Assembly: GCA_017983955.1 (NCBI GenBank)
Contig: JAGOAJ010000003.1
Coordinates: 92,307-156,306 of the forward strand
DNA from: Burkholderiaceae bacterium
GTDB lineage: Bacteria; Pseudomonadota; Gammaproteobacteria; Burkholderiales; Burkholderiaceae_B
Reading direction: 5' to 3'
Length of the DNA: 64,000 nt
Made by a program: the position numbers and the translations under genes. Numbering within the stretch: position 1 is the stretch's first letter; the number at the start of each line of letters is the position of its first letter. The notes beneath the pieces are model-generated. The model did not search any database. It had not been told where the DNA came from and saw only the letters and a program-made list of their open reading frames with translations. Positions 16,084 to 25,475 of this stretch are shown here, in pieces.

Positions 16084-18498
16084 TTAGGGCGCCCGCGCTT
16101 CCAGGGCGGCCCGGGCCGCATCGTCAACGGTATCAAGCCAGATGAAGTGCAAGCGGTTGCGGGCCTCTTCTGGAATGTCCTCCAGGTCTCGTTGGTTACG
16201 TGCGGGCAAAAGTACGGTCGTGATGCCCGCCTGCAGGGCGGCCAGCACCTTTTCCTTGACTCCGCCTATAGGTAGCACCAGACCGCGCAAGCTGATTTCG
16301 CCCGTCATGGCATGATCGCTTTGCACCGGGGTATTGGTTAGCAGCGAAAGCAGCGCTATGTACATTGCCACCCCGGCGCTGGGGCCATCCTTGGGAATTG
16401 CTCCGGCCGGAACGTGTATGTGGATATCGCTTTTTTCGAAAAGGCCTAATGGAATATTAAGGTGTTCTGAGCCGGACTTGACCAGTGTAAGCGCGGCCTG
16501 GGCGCTTTCTTTCATAACGTCGCCCAGTTGCCCGGTCAGTATCAATTTGCCGCTGCCTGGCGTGCGGCTGGCTTCGACGAACAAGATATCGCCACCTACG
16601 GGGGTCCAAGCCAGCCCTGTCGCTACTCCCGGAAGACTGGTACGCATGGCAATTTCGCTTTCAAACCTTTCAGGCCCCAGGGCCGTGTGCAGTTCGTCCA
16701 GATCGATTAAGACATGTTGAGCCGTACCTTCGGCAATACGCATGGCGGCATGACGCAGGGCGCTGCCTATTTCGCGCTCAAGGTTGCGTACCCCCGCTTC
16801 GCGTGTGTAGCTGTGAGCTATCGTGTGCAGTGCTTCGTCGGTGATTTCGCATTGCTCAGGGGTTAGACCGTTGGCGGTCATTTGTCGTGTGATCAGGTAG
16901 CGCTTGGCGATCTGGATTTTTTCTTCTTCAGTGTAGCCAGGCAGCTGTATTACTTCCATTCGGTCGCGCAAGGGGATGGGGACAGTGTCGAGCATATTCG
17001 CGGTGGTAATAAACATGATGTGCGACAGGTCAAACGGCACTGCCAGGTAGTTGTCGCGAAACGTGTTGTTTTGCTCCGGGTCCAGGACTTCAAGCAGGGC
17101 CGACGCCGGGTCGCCTTGTATGCCGGCTCCCATCTTATCGACTTCGTCCAGCATCATGACGCAGTTCTTGGATCCAACCTTATGTATGGCTTGAATAATA
17201 TTGCCGGGCAGGGCGCCAATATAGGTACGCCGATGGCCACGTATTTCAGCCTCGTCGTGGACGCCGCCCAGGCTAAGGCGGGCAAACTTGCGTCCCGTGG
17301 CCCTGGCTATGCTTTGCCCCAGAGATGTTTTACCAACCCCCGGAGGGCCGACAAAGCACAGTATGGGACTTTTGCCCTTGGGGTTAAGCTTTTGCACAGC
17401 CAAGTACTCAAGAATACGGCGTTTTATTTTGAGAAGGCCGTAATGATCCTGATCAAGTATGGTACGCGCTTCGGCAATGTCGATACGGTCTTCGGTAGTA
17501 ATCGACCAGGGCAGTTCAGTGACCCAATCCAGATAGGTGCGTAGCATGGAGTATTCAGCCGATGCGTCGGTCATATGCTGTAGGCGTTTTAATTCTTTAC
17601 GGACCTGAACTTCAACGTCCTCAGGCATTTTGGCTTGCACAATTTTTTCTTCGACCTCAGCGATCTCGGCCTCGTTGTTTTCCGTTTCCCCAAGCTGCTT
17701 CTGGATGGTTTTCAGTTGTTCGCGTAATAGAATTTCGCGTTGCCGCTCTTCAAAGCGCTCTTTGGTTTGCTGATCAATGTCTTGGCTGACGCGCAGAACC
17801 TCGATGTTGTGAATCAAAAGCTCAAGCACTTTGCCCATGCGGGCTTCCAGATCTATGGTTTCTAGCACATCCTGCTTTTCTTCTGGCTTCAGGTCCATGA
17901 CTCCAGCAATAAAGTCCGTTAGCACCGAAGGCGACGTAATGTTCTGCGTTGTGGCAACCAGCTCCATCGGCGCTTGGGGCAGCATCTGAAGTATCTCGGC
18001 GCTGCGGGTCTTCAGTTGAACCATAAGCGCTTCAATGTTCAGGTTTGAGGTTTTCTGTTCTTCAAAGCGCTCTACCGAGGCGACTGGGAAAGGGTATCCG
18101 GTCAGAAATTTCTTCACACGGTAGCGCTGTTCACCCTGGCAAATAATGTGGTGTGAACCATCGGGCACTGTCACGTAGCGAAGTATGCTGGCGACAGTAC
18201 CCACACGAAATAGCTCGTCGGGCGTGGGGTCGTTGGTGTCGTTCTGCTTCTGTAACAACACGCCAATTTGGCGCCCCGAGCGCGCCGCTTCTTGTGCAGC
18301 AGCTACGGAACTTTCGCGCCCTATGCTAAGGGGCACGACCAAGCCCGGGAATAGCACCAAGTTGCGCACAGGAATAATAATCAGCGCATCTTCCGGGATC
18401 GTGATTACCGGAACGGCCTGTTCTTTTTCAGTTGTCGTAGGTACTGTTTCAGACGAGGTGGCTTTATCGGGGATAGTGTTGCTGTTGTCGTTTGCCAT
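16084..18498 (-). CDS. lon: ATP-dependent protease Lon
   Basis: 804 residues, normal for bacterial Lon. The N-terminal substrate-binding domain (~35-230) is followed by a coiled-coil stretch, the AAA+ module (Walker A GPPGVGKTS) and the serine-lysine protease domain with S707 in KDGPSAGVAM and K750 in GGVKEK. Lon degrades damaged and regulatory proteins in the cytosol. The first ~30 residues are a Thr/Ser/Glu-rich extension not seen in E. coli Lon. It follows the small heat-shock gene by 26 bases on the same strand, so a heat-shock operon is likely, though I could not point to a convincing sigma-32 promoter. Confidence 0.97.
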   Translation of the reverse strand: MANDNSNTIPDKATSSETVPTTTEKEQAVPVITIPEDALIIIPVRNLVLFPGLVVPLSIGRESSVAAAQEAARSGRQIGVLLQKQNDTNDPTPDELFRVGTVASILRYVTVPDGSHHIICQGEQRYRVKKFLTGYPFPVASVERFEEQKTSNLNIEALMVQLKTRSAEILQMLPQAPMELVATTQNITSPSVLTDFIAGVMDLKPEEKQDVLETIDLEARMGKVLELLIHNIEVLRVSQDIDQQTKERFEERQREILLREQLKTIQKQLGETENNEAEIAEVEEKIVQAKMPEDVEVQVRKELKRLQHMTDASAEYSMLRTYLDWVTELPWSITTEDRIDIAEARTILDQDHYGLLKIKRRILEYLAVQKLNPKGKSPILCFVGPPGVGKTSLGQSIARATGRKFARLSLGGVHDEAEIRGHRRTYIGALPGNIIQAIHKVGSKNCVMMLDEVDKMGAGIQGDPASALLEVLDPEQNNTFRDNYLAVPFDLSHIMFITTANMLDTVPIPLRDRMEVIQLPGYTEEEKIQIAKRYLITRQMTANGLTPEQCEITDEALHTIAHSYTREAGVRNLEREIGSALRHAAMRIAEGTAQHVLIDLDELHTALGPERFESEIAMRTSLPGVATGLAWTPVGGDILFVEASRTPGSGKLILTGQLGDVMKESAQAALTLVKSGSEHLNIPLGLFEKSDIHIHVPAGAIPKDGPSAGVAMYIALLSLLTNTPVQSDHAMTGEISLRGLVLPIGGVKEKVLAALQAGITTVLLPARNQRDLEDIPEEARNRLHFIWLDTVDDAARAALEARAP

Positions 18499-18524
18499 GG
18501 CTTGCCCGCTTGTTGTTTAAATGG

Positions 18525-18929
18525 CTATGCTCGTTTTAATAAGCTCAAGAGCAGACACCCATTAGTCAGGGTGGACTCTTGAATTTCGAAGTGGCCTGGC
18601 GGCAACTCGATACGTCGTTCAAAGCGGCCATAAGGAATCTCCATGCGGCGTATTTGTGCGGATACTGGGGCGGGTATGGGGCGTTGACCAAGAATGACTA
18701 GCGCATTGCCATCAATAACAACTTTGACTTGATCAGATGCGACTCCGGGCAAGGCCACCAACACTGATAAGTTGCGGCCAGTCTCGAAAATGTCGACTGG
18801 AGGTTCCCATGTGGGGCCGGAACTGCGGCCACCGCTTAAGCGAAAGAACTGCCGGTGCAGGCGATCGGCTTGTTCCAGCATATTGATGGCATTGGCCCAT
18901 GTGGAGTCAATTGGCTTACGGAATGTCAT
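18525..18929 (-). CDS. Hsp20/alpha-crystallin family small heat-shock protein
   Basis: A 134-residue small heat-shock protein. The alpha-crystallin domain spans ~40-130, opening with PPVDIFETGRNLSVLVALPGV, and later shows the YGRFERRIELP pattern. Such proteins hold unfolding clients for refolding or degradation. Its position directly upstream of lon suggests coordinated supply of a holdase and a protease. The C-terminal tail is short and lacks an obvious I-x-I/V oligomerisation motif, which is slightly unusual. Confidence 0.88.
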   Translation of the reverse strand: MTFRKPIDSTWANAINMLEQADRLHRQFFRLSGGRSSGPTWEPPVDIFETGRNLSVLVALPGVASDQVKVVIDGNALVILGQRPIPAPVSAQIRRMEIPYGRFERRIELPPGHFEIQESTLTNGCLLLSLLKRA

Positions 18930-19171
18930 GAATTACATCCTCGTCCTGCGGCAGTTTTTGCTGCTTGCAACTGCGGTAGCAGAGCACGGTATAGTAGGAG
19001 CGAGCCGACGGCGCCGACTTTATATATTATTAACTATAGGAGTAAAAAACGCCGTTTGCAATATGCTAAATGGTGTTGGGCCAGCGGCTACGTCAGCCGT
19101 ACGCTAAAACTAACGGATTTGGAAGTATAGGTTCAGCTTATAATACAAGTCAGCAATTGAATGATGTGTCT

Positions 19172-19963
19172 ATGTCCGATGAAATAACTTCCGATTCGTC
19201 CGTGGCGCCCGTTTGGGGCGTGGCGCTGCGACGCAGTTCCGAAACTCTCTCTGTGCAGTTAACCAAGGATTTGGGGGCCCGCATTGCGCGTGGTGAAATC
19301 AAGCCTGGCGATAAATTGCCCAGCGAACATGCGCTGATCGATGCGTATGGGGTTAGCCGAACCGTAGTGCGCGAGGCAATTTCCAGCCTCAAAGCCAAGG
19401 GCATGATCGCTACCCGTCACGGGGTGGGCGCATTCGTTTTACAGGCCACGCCCTCCGTCACGCTGCGTATCGAGCACGCTGGCCTTAGCGTTCTTGGCGA
19501 CATAATGAATGTGCTAGAGCTGCGTATCGCTCTCGAGGTCGAGGCAGCCGGTCTTGCGGCGCAACGTCGCACGGTTGCTCATCTTGATGTCATGCGTACC
19601 TTACTCGATCAGATGTCACACACCACCCTGCAGGGCGGGGACGGCATAGCGCAGGACAGGGGTTTTCATATGGAATTGCTACACGCGGCGGGCAATCCCC
19701 ATTTTTCAGCCTTATTAGAGCCCTTAGGGGAGATGGCGATACCGCGTGCTAGTTTGGACCTTTTTGCTCAAGATGGCGTAGCCCGTACAATTTATCTGCA
19801 GTGTATCGGCTTGGAACACGAAAATATTTATCGTGCTATTTATGATCAAGACGTGAAGGCCGCGCGTAGTGCCATGCGCCAACATTTAAGTAACAGCCGT
19901 GAACGGCTGCGTCAAAGCTTTGAGGCACAAAGTGCCATCAGCGAAAGTAGTGTTATCCCATAA
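19172..19963 (+). CDS. FadR/GntR family transcriptional regulator
   Basis: A 263-residue regulator. The N-terminal GntR winged helix-turn-helix (residues ~25-90: SVQLTKDLGARIARGEIKPGDKLPSEHALIDAYGVSRTVVREAI) is followed by an FCD ligand-binding domain (from ~110) with the D/H residues used to bind carboxylate-metal ligands. ATG 19172 fits the domain layout; the frame continues to 19070 but adds only non-homologous residues. A TATAAT -10 lies at 19139-19144. It is followed by a catabolic operon with a matching GntR-type operator, so it probably represses that operon until a carboxylate inducer binds. Confidence 0.9.
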   Translation: MSDEITSDSSVAPVWGVALRRSSETLSVQLTKDLGARIARGEIKPGDKLPSEHALIDAYGVSRTVVREAISSLKAKGMIATRHGVGAFVLQATPSVTLRIEHAGLSVLGDIMNVLELRIALEVEAAGLAAQRRTVAHLDVMRTLLDQMSHTTLQGGDGIAQDRGFHMELLHAAGNPHFSALLEPLGEMAIPRASLDLFAQDGVARTIYLQCIGLEHENIYRAIYDQDVKAARSAMRQHLSNSRERLRQSFEAQSAISESSVIP

Positions 19964-20001
19964 GACACACAGTCCAACTTTTTGATGTTGTTTTATTCTT
20001 A

Positions 20002-20021
20002 CTTGTATGACAACATACAAG
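20002..20021. promoter_or_regulatory. palindromic GntR/FadR-type operator
   Basis: CTTGTATGACAACATACAAG has perfect 8-bp arms. It contains TTGTATGACAA (20003-20013), an exact match to the FadR-subfamily consensus TnGTnnnACnA, and the opposite strand carries a second overlapping match. It lies 90 bases before the first operon gene and just behind the regulator gene, the expected place for the regulator to act. Confidence 0.7.
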
Positions 20022-20110
20022 CTGTCGAGATTATTAGAACAAATTGAGTCTTCAGATTTAATCCTGTTTGCTGCACCTAGTGCGCGCACTAATCAAAAGG
20101 GAGTGAGGTT

Positions 20111-21007
20111 GTGAACCTTGGTTTTATTGGTTTGGGCATCATGGGTAAGGCCATGGCTCTTAATTTACTGAAAGGGGGCCATACCCTCCATGCGCATTCC
20201 CGCAGCGGTGTGCCTGAAGATCTAGTGCAGGCTGGTGCTCAGCCATGTGCTAGTCCGTCAGAGGTCGGCCGCAAGGCCGATGTCATCATCACCATGCTGC
20301 CTGACACACCAGATGTAGAAACGGTTTTGTTTGGGCAAGATGGTTTGATCAATGGGTTGGCGCCCAAAAAAATCGTCATCGACATGAGCTCTATATCACC
20401 GGGTGCTACGCGTGATTTTGCGAGCCGCATTCAGGCGTTAGGCTGCAGTTACATCGACGCGCCGGTATCGGGCGGGCAGGTCGGTGCCATCAATGCTTCC
20501 CTGACGATTATGGTGGGTGGCGATGCAGCAGTATTCGAATCTGTAAAGCCTTTGCTGCAGTTGATGGGCCAGAACATTACCTTGATCGGCGACTCAGGCG
20601 CGGGCCAGATGTGCAAAGTGGCAAACCAGATCATCGTGGCCTTGAATATTGAGGCTGTTGCCGAAGCCATGCTGCTGGCGTCCGCCGCAGGCGTTGATCC
20701 GGAACGGGTAAGGCAAGCCTTGATGGGCGGCTTCGCATCTTCGCGCGTGCTTGAAGTGCATGGCGAACGCATGATTAAGCGCAATTTCGAGCCTGGGTTC
20801 CGGATCGAACTGCACCATAAAGACCTGAATCTGGCGCTGACCGCTGCCCAGGAAATGAATATCCCTTTGCCCAATACCACTGCTTGCCAAGCATTGTTTG
20901 CTGAATGCATGGCCAACGAAGGCGGGCAATGGGATCACTCTGGCTTGGTACAGGTGCTGGAAGACAAGGCGGGTCGAAAAGTAGGCCTTCAGGACACGGT
21001 GGCATGA
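20111..21007 (+). CDS. 2-hydroxy-3-oxopropionate (tartronate semialdehyde) reductase family
   Basis: A 298-residue member of the beta-hydroxyacid dehydrogenase family (GarR/GlxR/MmsB type). The Rossmann motif G7-L-G-I-M-G12 binds NAD(P)H; the substrate loop DAPVSGGQVGA and the catalytic lysine K169 (GQMCKVANQ) are present. The usual reaction reduces tartronate semialdehyde to D-glycerate or a related aldehyde. Start is GTG 20111 with AAGGGAGTGAGG upstream. It heads an operon with an HpaI-type aldolase, whose aldehyde product it could remove. Exact substrate is inferred from context only. Confidence 0.88.
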   Translation: MNLGFIGLGIMGKAMALNLLKGGHTLHAHSRSGVPEDLVQAGAQPCASPSEVGRKADVIITMLPDTPDVETVLFGQDGLINGLAPKKIVIDMSSISPGATRDFASRIQALGCSYIDAPVSGGQVGAINASLTIMVGGDAAVFESVKPLLQLMGQNITLIGDSGAGQMCKVANQIIVALNIEAVAEAMLLASAAGVDPERVRQALMGGFASSRVLEVHGERMIKRNFEPGFRIELHHKDLNLALTAAQEMNIPLPNTTACQALFAECMANEGGQWDHSGLVQVLEDKAGRKVGLQDTVA

Positions 21008-21050
21008 ACGCGGCAATTGCCTGAACACGCTAAGTCTTAATAAAAAGAGA

Positions 21051-21815
21051 GTGAAAATGATTCCAAGCAATAAATTAAAGCAAGCGCTGGCAGAGAACCG
21101 CCGGCAAATCGGTTTGTGGTGTTCCTTGGCTAGCAATGTCACGGCTGAAATCGTGGCGGGATCCGGTTTCGACTGGTTGCTGATTGACGTGGAGCACTCA
21201 CCGAATGACCTGCGTTCGGTGATGGCTCAGTTGCAGGCGATGGCGCCGTATCCGCTAGAGCCTATTGTGCGTTTGCCGCATGCTGACCCCATATTGATCA
21301 AGCAATATATGGACATCGGTGCGCGATCCTTATTGCTTCCTAGCGTCGACAGCGCCGAAGAGGCGAAAAACATAGTTGCCGCGACCCGATATCCGTCAGG
21401 CGGAATAAGAGGGGTTTCTCTTTCCCAACGCGCTAATCGTTATGGCAGGGTGGCCAACTATCACCTGAATGCAGAGCGCGATATTTGCGTGATAGTGCAG
21501 ATTGAATCTGCAGCCGCCGTTAGTGCGGCCCAGGCCATCGCCCAAGTGGATGGAGTCGATGCCTTGTTTGTTGGCCCTTCGGACCTGTCGACAAGCATGG
21601 GGCATTTGATCCAGCCTGGTGTGGACGAAGTGCAGCAAGCCATAGTGTCGGTGCACGCTGCAGCACGCCGGGCCGGAAAGCCAGTAGGCATCTTGGCGCC
21701 GGCCGAGGCTGACGCGCAACGCTATCTGGAGCTAGGCTACACCATGGTGGGGGTTGGTTCTGACCAGGGCTTGCTGACCAGCGCCGCCGATAAACTTGCC
21801 AGACGTTTCAAGTAA
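21051..21815 (+). CDS. HpcH/HpaI family class II aldolase
   Basis: About 254 residues, TIM-barrel aldolase of the HpaI/GarL family, which reversibly cleaves 4-hydroxy-2-oxo acids into pyruvate and an aldehyde using a divalent metal. Visible family marks are DWLLIDVEHSPND near residue 40, GARSLLLPSVDSAEEA near 90, VQIESAAAV (metal Glu) and DALFVGPSDLSTSMG (metal Asp). GTG 21051 or ATG 21057 can start; the AGAGA at 21046-21050 is better spaced for ATG 21057. It lies 43 bases after the reductase and 13 bases before the aminotransferase. Confidence 0.9.
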   Translation: MKMIPSNKLKQALAENRRQIGLWCSLASNVTAEIVAGSGFDWLLIDVEHSPNDLRSVMAQLQAMAPYPLEPIVRLPHADPILIKQYMDIGARSLLLPSVDSAEEAKNIVAATRYPSGGIRGVSLSQRANRYGRVANYHLNAERDICVIVQIESAAAVSAAQAIAQVDGVDALFVGPSDLSTSMGHLIQPGVDEVQQAIVSVHAAARRAGKPVGILAPAEADAQRYLELGYTMVGVGSDQGLLTSAADKLARRFK

Positions 21816-21828
21816 ACAAGAGAACATC

Positions 21829-23034
21829 ATGAATTATGAATCGGAACGCGTCCAGCGCATCAAGGCGTCACCAAGCATGGCCATCTCCTTGCAGGCCAAG
21901 GCCATGCGGGCGACCGGCATCAATGTTATTGATCTTAGTCTCGGAGAGCCTGATTTTGACACGCCCACGCATATCGTTGATGCGGCCGAACGCGCGATGC
22001 GTAACGGTCAAACACGCTACACGGCTGCAGATGGTACGCCTGAACTCAAGGCCGCCATTGTGCAGAAGTTTCAGCGTGAAAATGGTCTGACGTTCGCCCA
22101 AAACGAAGTATCGGTAGCAAATGGCGCCAAACAGAGCATTTTTAATGCCTTGCAGGCAACATTGGAGCCTGGCGACGAGGTGGTAATACCCGCGCCTTAT
22201 TGGGTGTCTTATTCAGACATGGTGACCCTGCTGGGGGGAACGCCTGTACCACTGGAATGTGGTGCTGAACATGGGTTTCTGGTGTCGGGACTACGCCTAG
22301 CCCAGAGCATTACCCCGAAAACTCGATGGGTTATTTTGAACTCACCCTCGAACCCCAGCGGGGCCATCTATTCCCAGGAACAATGGGCTGAACTGGGCGC
22401 AGTATTAGCTAAGTTCCCTAGGGTGCTGATCATGTCCGACGAAATCTACGAGCACATAATCTATGACCAGCCCTTTGTTTCATTCGGCAATGCCTGCCCC
22501 CAATTAAGGGATAGGACTTTGCTGGTGAATGGGGTTTCCAAGACCTATGCCATGACCGGCTGGCGCATAGGCTACGCCGCTGGGCCGCAAGGTCTGATCT
22601 CTGCAATGGGCAAGATTCAGTCGCAAAGTACCAGCAACCCGTGTTCGATTGCCCAAGCTGCGGCTGTCGAGGCACTGAACGGGCCCCAAGCTTTTCTGGC
22701 TCCTATGGTGGCCGAGTATAAAGCGCGGCGTGATCTTGTGGTGGGGGAGCTAGCCAAGATATCAGGGCTTGAGATTATTAATCCACCAGGCGCCTTTTAT
22801 GCATTTCCACGGTGCTCTTCATATTTCGGTATGCAAACGCCGGACGGTGAAGTCATCAATAACGATACGGATTTATCTGCCTATTTGCTGCGTAGGGCAA
22901 ATGTAGCAACGGTGCCTGGCGCCGCATTTGGGCTGAGCTCATATATACGGCTGTCGTTTGCGACGTCGCAGCCCGTGCTGGCAGATGCAATGCAACGCAT
23001 CAAGTCTGCACTGGACGAATTAGTTATTGGTTAA
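21829..23034 (+). CDS. class I PLP-dependent aminotransferase (aspartate aminotransferase-like)
   Basis: A 401-residue fold-type I aminotransferase of subgroup I-gamma. It has LSLGEPDFDTP near the start, SPSNPSGAIY, the SDEIYEH pair that contacts the cofactor, the Schiff-base lysine K238 in NGVSKTYAMTGWRIGY, and an arginine for the substrate carboxylate in the C-terminal domain (YIRLSFATS). ATG 21829 is used; an earlier in-frame Met overlaps the aldolase end. It is the third gene of the operon and may convert the transported amino acid to the 2-oxo acid that the aldolase then cleaves. Confidence 0.9.
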   Translation: MNYESERVQRIKASPSMAISLQAKAMRATGINVIDLSLGEPDFDTPTHIVDAAERAMRNGQTRYTAADGTPELKAAIVQKFQRENGLTFAQNEVSVANGAKQSIFNALQATLEPGDEVVIPAPYWVSYSDMVTLLGGTPVPLECGAEHGFLVSGLRLAQSITPKTRWVILNSPSNPSGAIYSQEQWAELGAVLAKFPRVLIMSDEIYEHIIYDQPFVSFGNACPQLRDRTLLVNGVSKTYAMTGWRIGYAAGPQGLISAMGKIQSQSTSNPCSIAQAAAVEALNGPQAFLAPMVAEYKARRDLVVGELAKISGLEIINPPGAFYAFPRCSSYFGMQTPDGEVINNDTDLSAYLLRRANVATVPGAAFGLSSYIRLSFATSQPVLADAMQRIKSALDELVIG

Positions 23035-23114
23035 GGGTAGTGTCAGGTAGTTGTCGAACATTCTTGCGTTATTAAATTTTCTTGAATAAATAATTTAAGC
23101 TAAAAGGATTATCC

Positions 23115-24131
23115 ATGAAATTGTTGAAAATGGCAGCAGTGGGCGCTTCGTTGTTTTTCGCTACAGCTAGCGTGTATGCTGGAAACACATTCGATGCCGT
23201 CAAAAGTAAAGGTTTCGTGCAATGCGGGGTCCACGTGGGTAACCCTGGTTTTTCCCTGGCAGACAGCAAAGGCGAATGGAAAGGCTTGGATGTGGACTTA
23301 TGCCAGGCGATTGCTGTGGCAATGTTTAGTGATGCCTCCAAGTTCAAGTTGACCCCGTTGACCAGTCAGCAGCGATTTACGGCATTGCAGTCGGGTGAAA
23401 TTGACGTCTTGACGCGTAACTCGACGGCAACGCTTTCACGCGATACCGCACTGGGCCTGGTTAGTACAGGCATCAACTATTACGACAGCCAAGGCATAAT
23501 GGTGAAGAAGGAACTAGGCGTGACAAACGCCAAGGAACTTAGCGGCGCGGCTGTGTGCGTGCAGCCTGGCACGACAACTGAATTGAATCTGGCAGACTGG
23601 TTTCGCGCGCACAAGCTGGAATATAAGCCTGTCGTGATCAATAGTCCCGAAGAGGCGATGCGGTCCTTCATTGCAGGCCGCTGTGATGCGTTCACCAGCG
23701 ACAAGTCGCAATTGGCGACCATGCGAGCAAGCTCAAGCACGCCTGATACGTTCGAGATCCTGCCAGACGATTTCTCCAAAGAGCCGCTAGGACCCATGGT
23801 TCGCAAAGGCGATGAAGAATGGTTCTCGGTCGTTCGTTGGACGTTTAACGCCATGCTCGAAGCCGAGGAGTTCGGCATTACATCCAAAAACGTGGATGAA
23901 ATGCTAAAAAGCAACAACCCCAACGTACAGAGGATACTGGGTGTCACTGGCGAACTGGGTACGGACTTGAAGGTCGACAACAAGTGGGTCTATAACATCA
24001 TCAAGCAAGTAGGTAATTACGGCGAAAGTTTTGAACGCACGCTGGGTATGGACAGCCCTATGCAACTGCCACGTGGCTTGAATGCCCAGTGGAATGATGG
24101 TGGCTTGATGTACGGATGGCCACTGCGCTAG
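23115..24131 (+). CDS. amino-acid ABC transporter substrate-binding protein (AapJ-like)
   Basis: A 338-residue periplasmic binding protein of the general L-amino-acid (AapJ/BztA) type. The signal peptide ends near residue 22 (SVYA-GN). The SBP type 3 fold shows GKLxxGVxxGxxGFS-like and GEWKGLDVDLCQAIA patterns, and the C-terminal WNDGGLMYGWPLR is typical of AapJ. No permease or ATPase gene lies beside it, so it must share transporter parts encoded elsewhere. Its place behind the aminotransferase suggests that it supplies the operon substrate. Confidence 0.9.
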   Translation: MKLLKMAAVGASLFFATASVYAGNTFDAVKSKGFVQCGVHVGNPGFSLADSKGEWKGLDVDLCQAIAVAMFSDASKFKLTPLTSQQRFTALQSGEIDVLTRNSTATLSRDTALGLVSTGINYYDSQGIMVKKELGVTNAKELSGAAVCVQPGTTTELNLADWFRAHKLEYKPVVINSPEEAMRSFIAGRCDAFTSDKSQLATMRASSSTPDTFEILPDDFSKEPLGPMVRKGDEEWFSVVRWTFNAMLEAEEFGITSKNVDEMLKSNNPNVQRILGVTGELGTDLKVDNKWVYNIIKQVGNYGESFERTLGMDSPMQLPRGLNAQWNDGGLMYGWPLR

Positions 24132-24195
24132 GCAACTTTCCACGCTAGGAGCTTTCGCTAAGGATACCAATGTGTTCTATGGCGGCGGAGTCTAC

Positions 24196-24234
24196 GGCCT
24201 GAACAGTTTCTTACTGTCCAGGCCTTATTTTTTG
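24196..24234 (+). terminator. intrinsic terminator after the amino-acid-binding protein gene
   Basis: GGCCTG-A-ACAGT (24196 onward) pairs with ACTGT-C-CAGGCC (to 24224), a strong stem with one mismatch, followed by TTATTTTTT. It closes the catabolic operon. Confidence 0.85.
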
Positions 24235-24341
24235 ATTTTTGGTCGTGTCGCGCCGTGAGCTTTGGGCCTGGACTACTTAAACGAAAATGCAGGATAAAGA
24301 TGTGATAATCTGATCTCAACAATAAATCACGGGGACGAAAG

Positions 24342-25385
24342 ATGGGTGGATCAAGAAGCTTAAAGAACGGTTTTCTCAGTTCGGTGTTAGCCCTGTTTGC
24401 TTCAGGGGCAGCGCATGCTCAAGGTAGCATAACGGTGACAACTTTCACTGGTCCGTGGGAAATAGCAGAAAGGGAGTGTTTTATAGATCCGTTTGTTAAG
24501 CAGACCGGTGCCAAGGTGATTATAGAGCCAGGTGTTTCATCGGTGACCCTTATGAAACTGCGCCAAGGGAAAGGTTCAGCAGGTGTGGATGTTGCCTGGA
24601 TGAATGGAGGTGACTCGGAGCGCGCCTGGGATGAAGGGCTGCTGGACCCGATTGATCCAACCAAAATGTCGAATATTAAAAACCTCTCGGATCGAGCGGT
24701 ATACAAAATAGGCGAACAGATCTATGCGCTGAGTACCGGATATTTCGCACTCACATTACTGTATAACACCGAGCTTATCGATGTCCCTCCAGACTCCTGG
24801 TGGTCATTGTGGGATAGTAAGTACGCCGGTAAAGTATTTTCCCTAGGACCTGCTGGCAGCCTGTTTACACCCATGATGATGCATTTGAATGGTGTGCTTG
24901 GGGGCAGCAACAGTGACTTTAGCCCCATCGTAGATAAATTTTCGACCTTGAAGGCGGCCATATATTATTCATCCTCGGGATCGTTGCAACCAGCGATACA
25001 GTCCGGCGAGGTGGTTCTTGGTGCATATTATAGTAATACCGCCTGGACCCTTATTGACGAGGGGGTACCTGTGGCTGTCGCCAATCCAAAGGAAGGTCTA
25101 CCTGCCGCCGATCAGCGCTTGCATTTGGTGAAAAATAGTCCCAACAAGGTACTGGCTGAACAATTTATTGATTATTCGTTAAGTGAAACCGCTTTAAATT
25201 GCATTGCTGAAAAAATGTACGTCGGGCCTCCGTTAATTACGCCAACCTTAAGTGCCCGTGCTAAGGAACGCATGCCTTGGGGGCTTAATGGCAGTATTGA
25301 GGACTTATATATTCCGGATTGGAATGAAGTCAACTCCATACGTCAATCTGTCACCAACCTTTGGAATCGTCGCGTGGTTCAGTAA
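24342..25385 (+). CDS. periplasmic extracellular solute-binding protein (PotD/spermidine type)
   Basis: A 347-residue binding protein with a signal peptide cleaved near residue 26 (GAAHAQ). The body is an SBP type 2 fold like PotD and AfuA proteins: TVTTFTGPWEIAERECFIDPFVKQTGAKV, then GVDVAWMNGGD and ALSTGYFALTLLYNTELI. The ligand may be a polyamine or another small cation and is not decided by sequence. Like the previous gene it has no permease partner nearby. It has a separate promoter region behind the terminator at 24196. Confidence 0.85.
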   Translation: MGGSRSLKNGFLSSVLALFASGAAHAQGSITVTTFTGPWEIAERECFIDPFVKQTGAKVIIEPGVSSVTLMKLRQGKGSAGVDVAWMNGGDSERAWDEGLLDPIDPTKMSNIKNLSDRAVYKIGEQIYALSTGYFALTLLYNTELIDVPPDSWWSLWDSKYAGKVFSLGPAGSLFTPMMMHLNGVLGGSNSDFSPIVDKFSTLKAAIYYSSSGSLQPAIQSGEVVLGAYYSNTAWTLIDEGVPVAVANPKEGLPAADQRLHLVKNSPNKVLAEQFIDYSLSETALNCIAEKMYVGPPLITPTLSARAKERMPWGLNGSIEDLYIPDWNEVNSIRQSVTNLWNRRVVQ

Positions 25386-25475
25386 CATTGCCTAGTCGGC
25401 TGCTTACGACTCGAGTCGGCAGCTGCTTGCAGTTTGTCGACTGTGTTCGCGAGTATTGTTTTACTGGAGCTGAAT

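Noticed and set aside
16882-17544. 220-codon frame on the + strand
   Set aside because: Lies wholly antisense to lon, composition is a shadow of lon codons, and no ribosome site or family match is seen.
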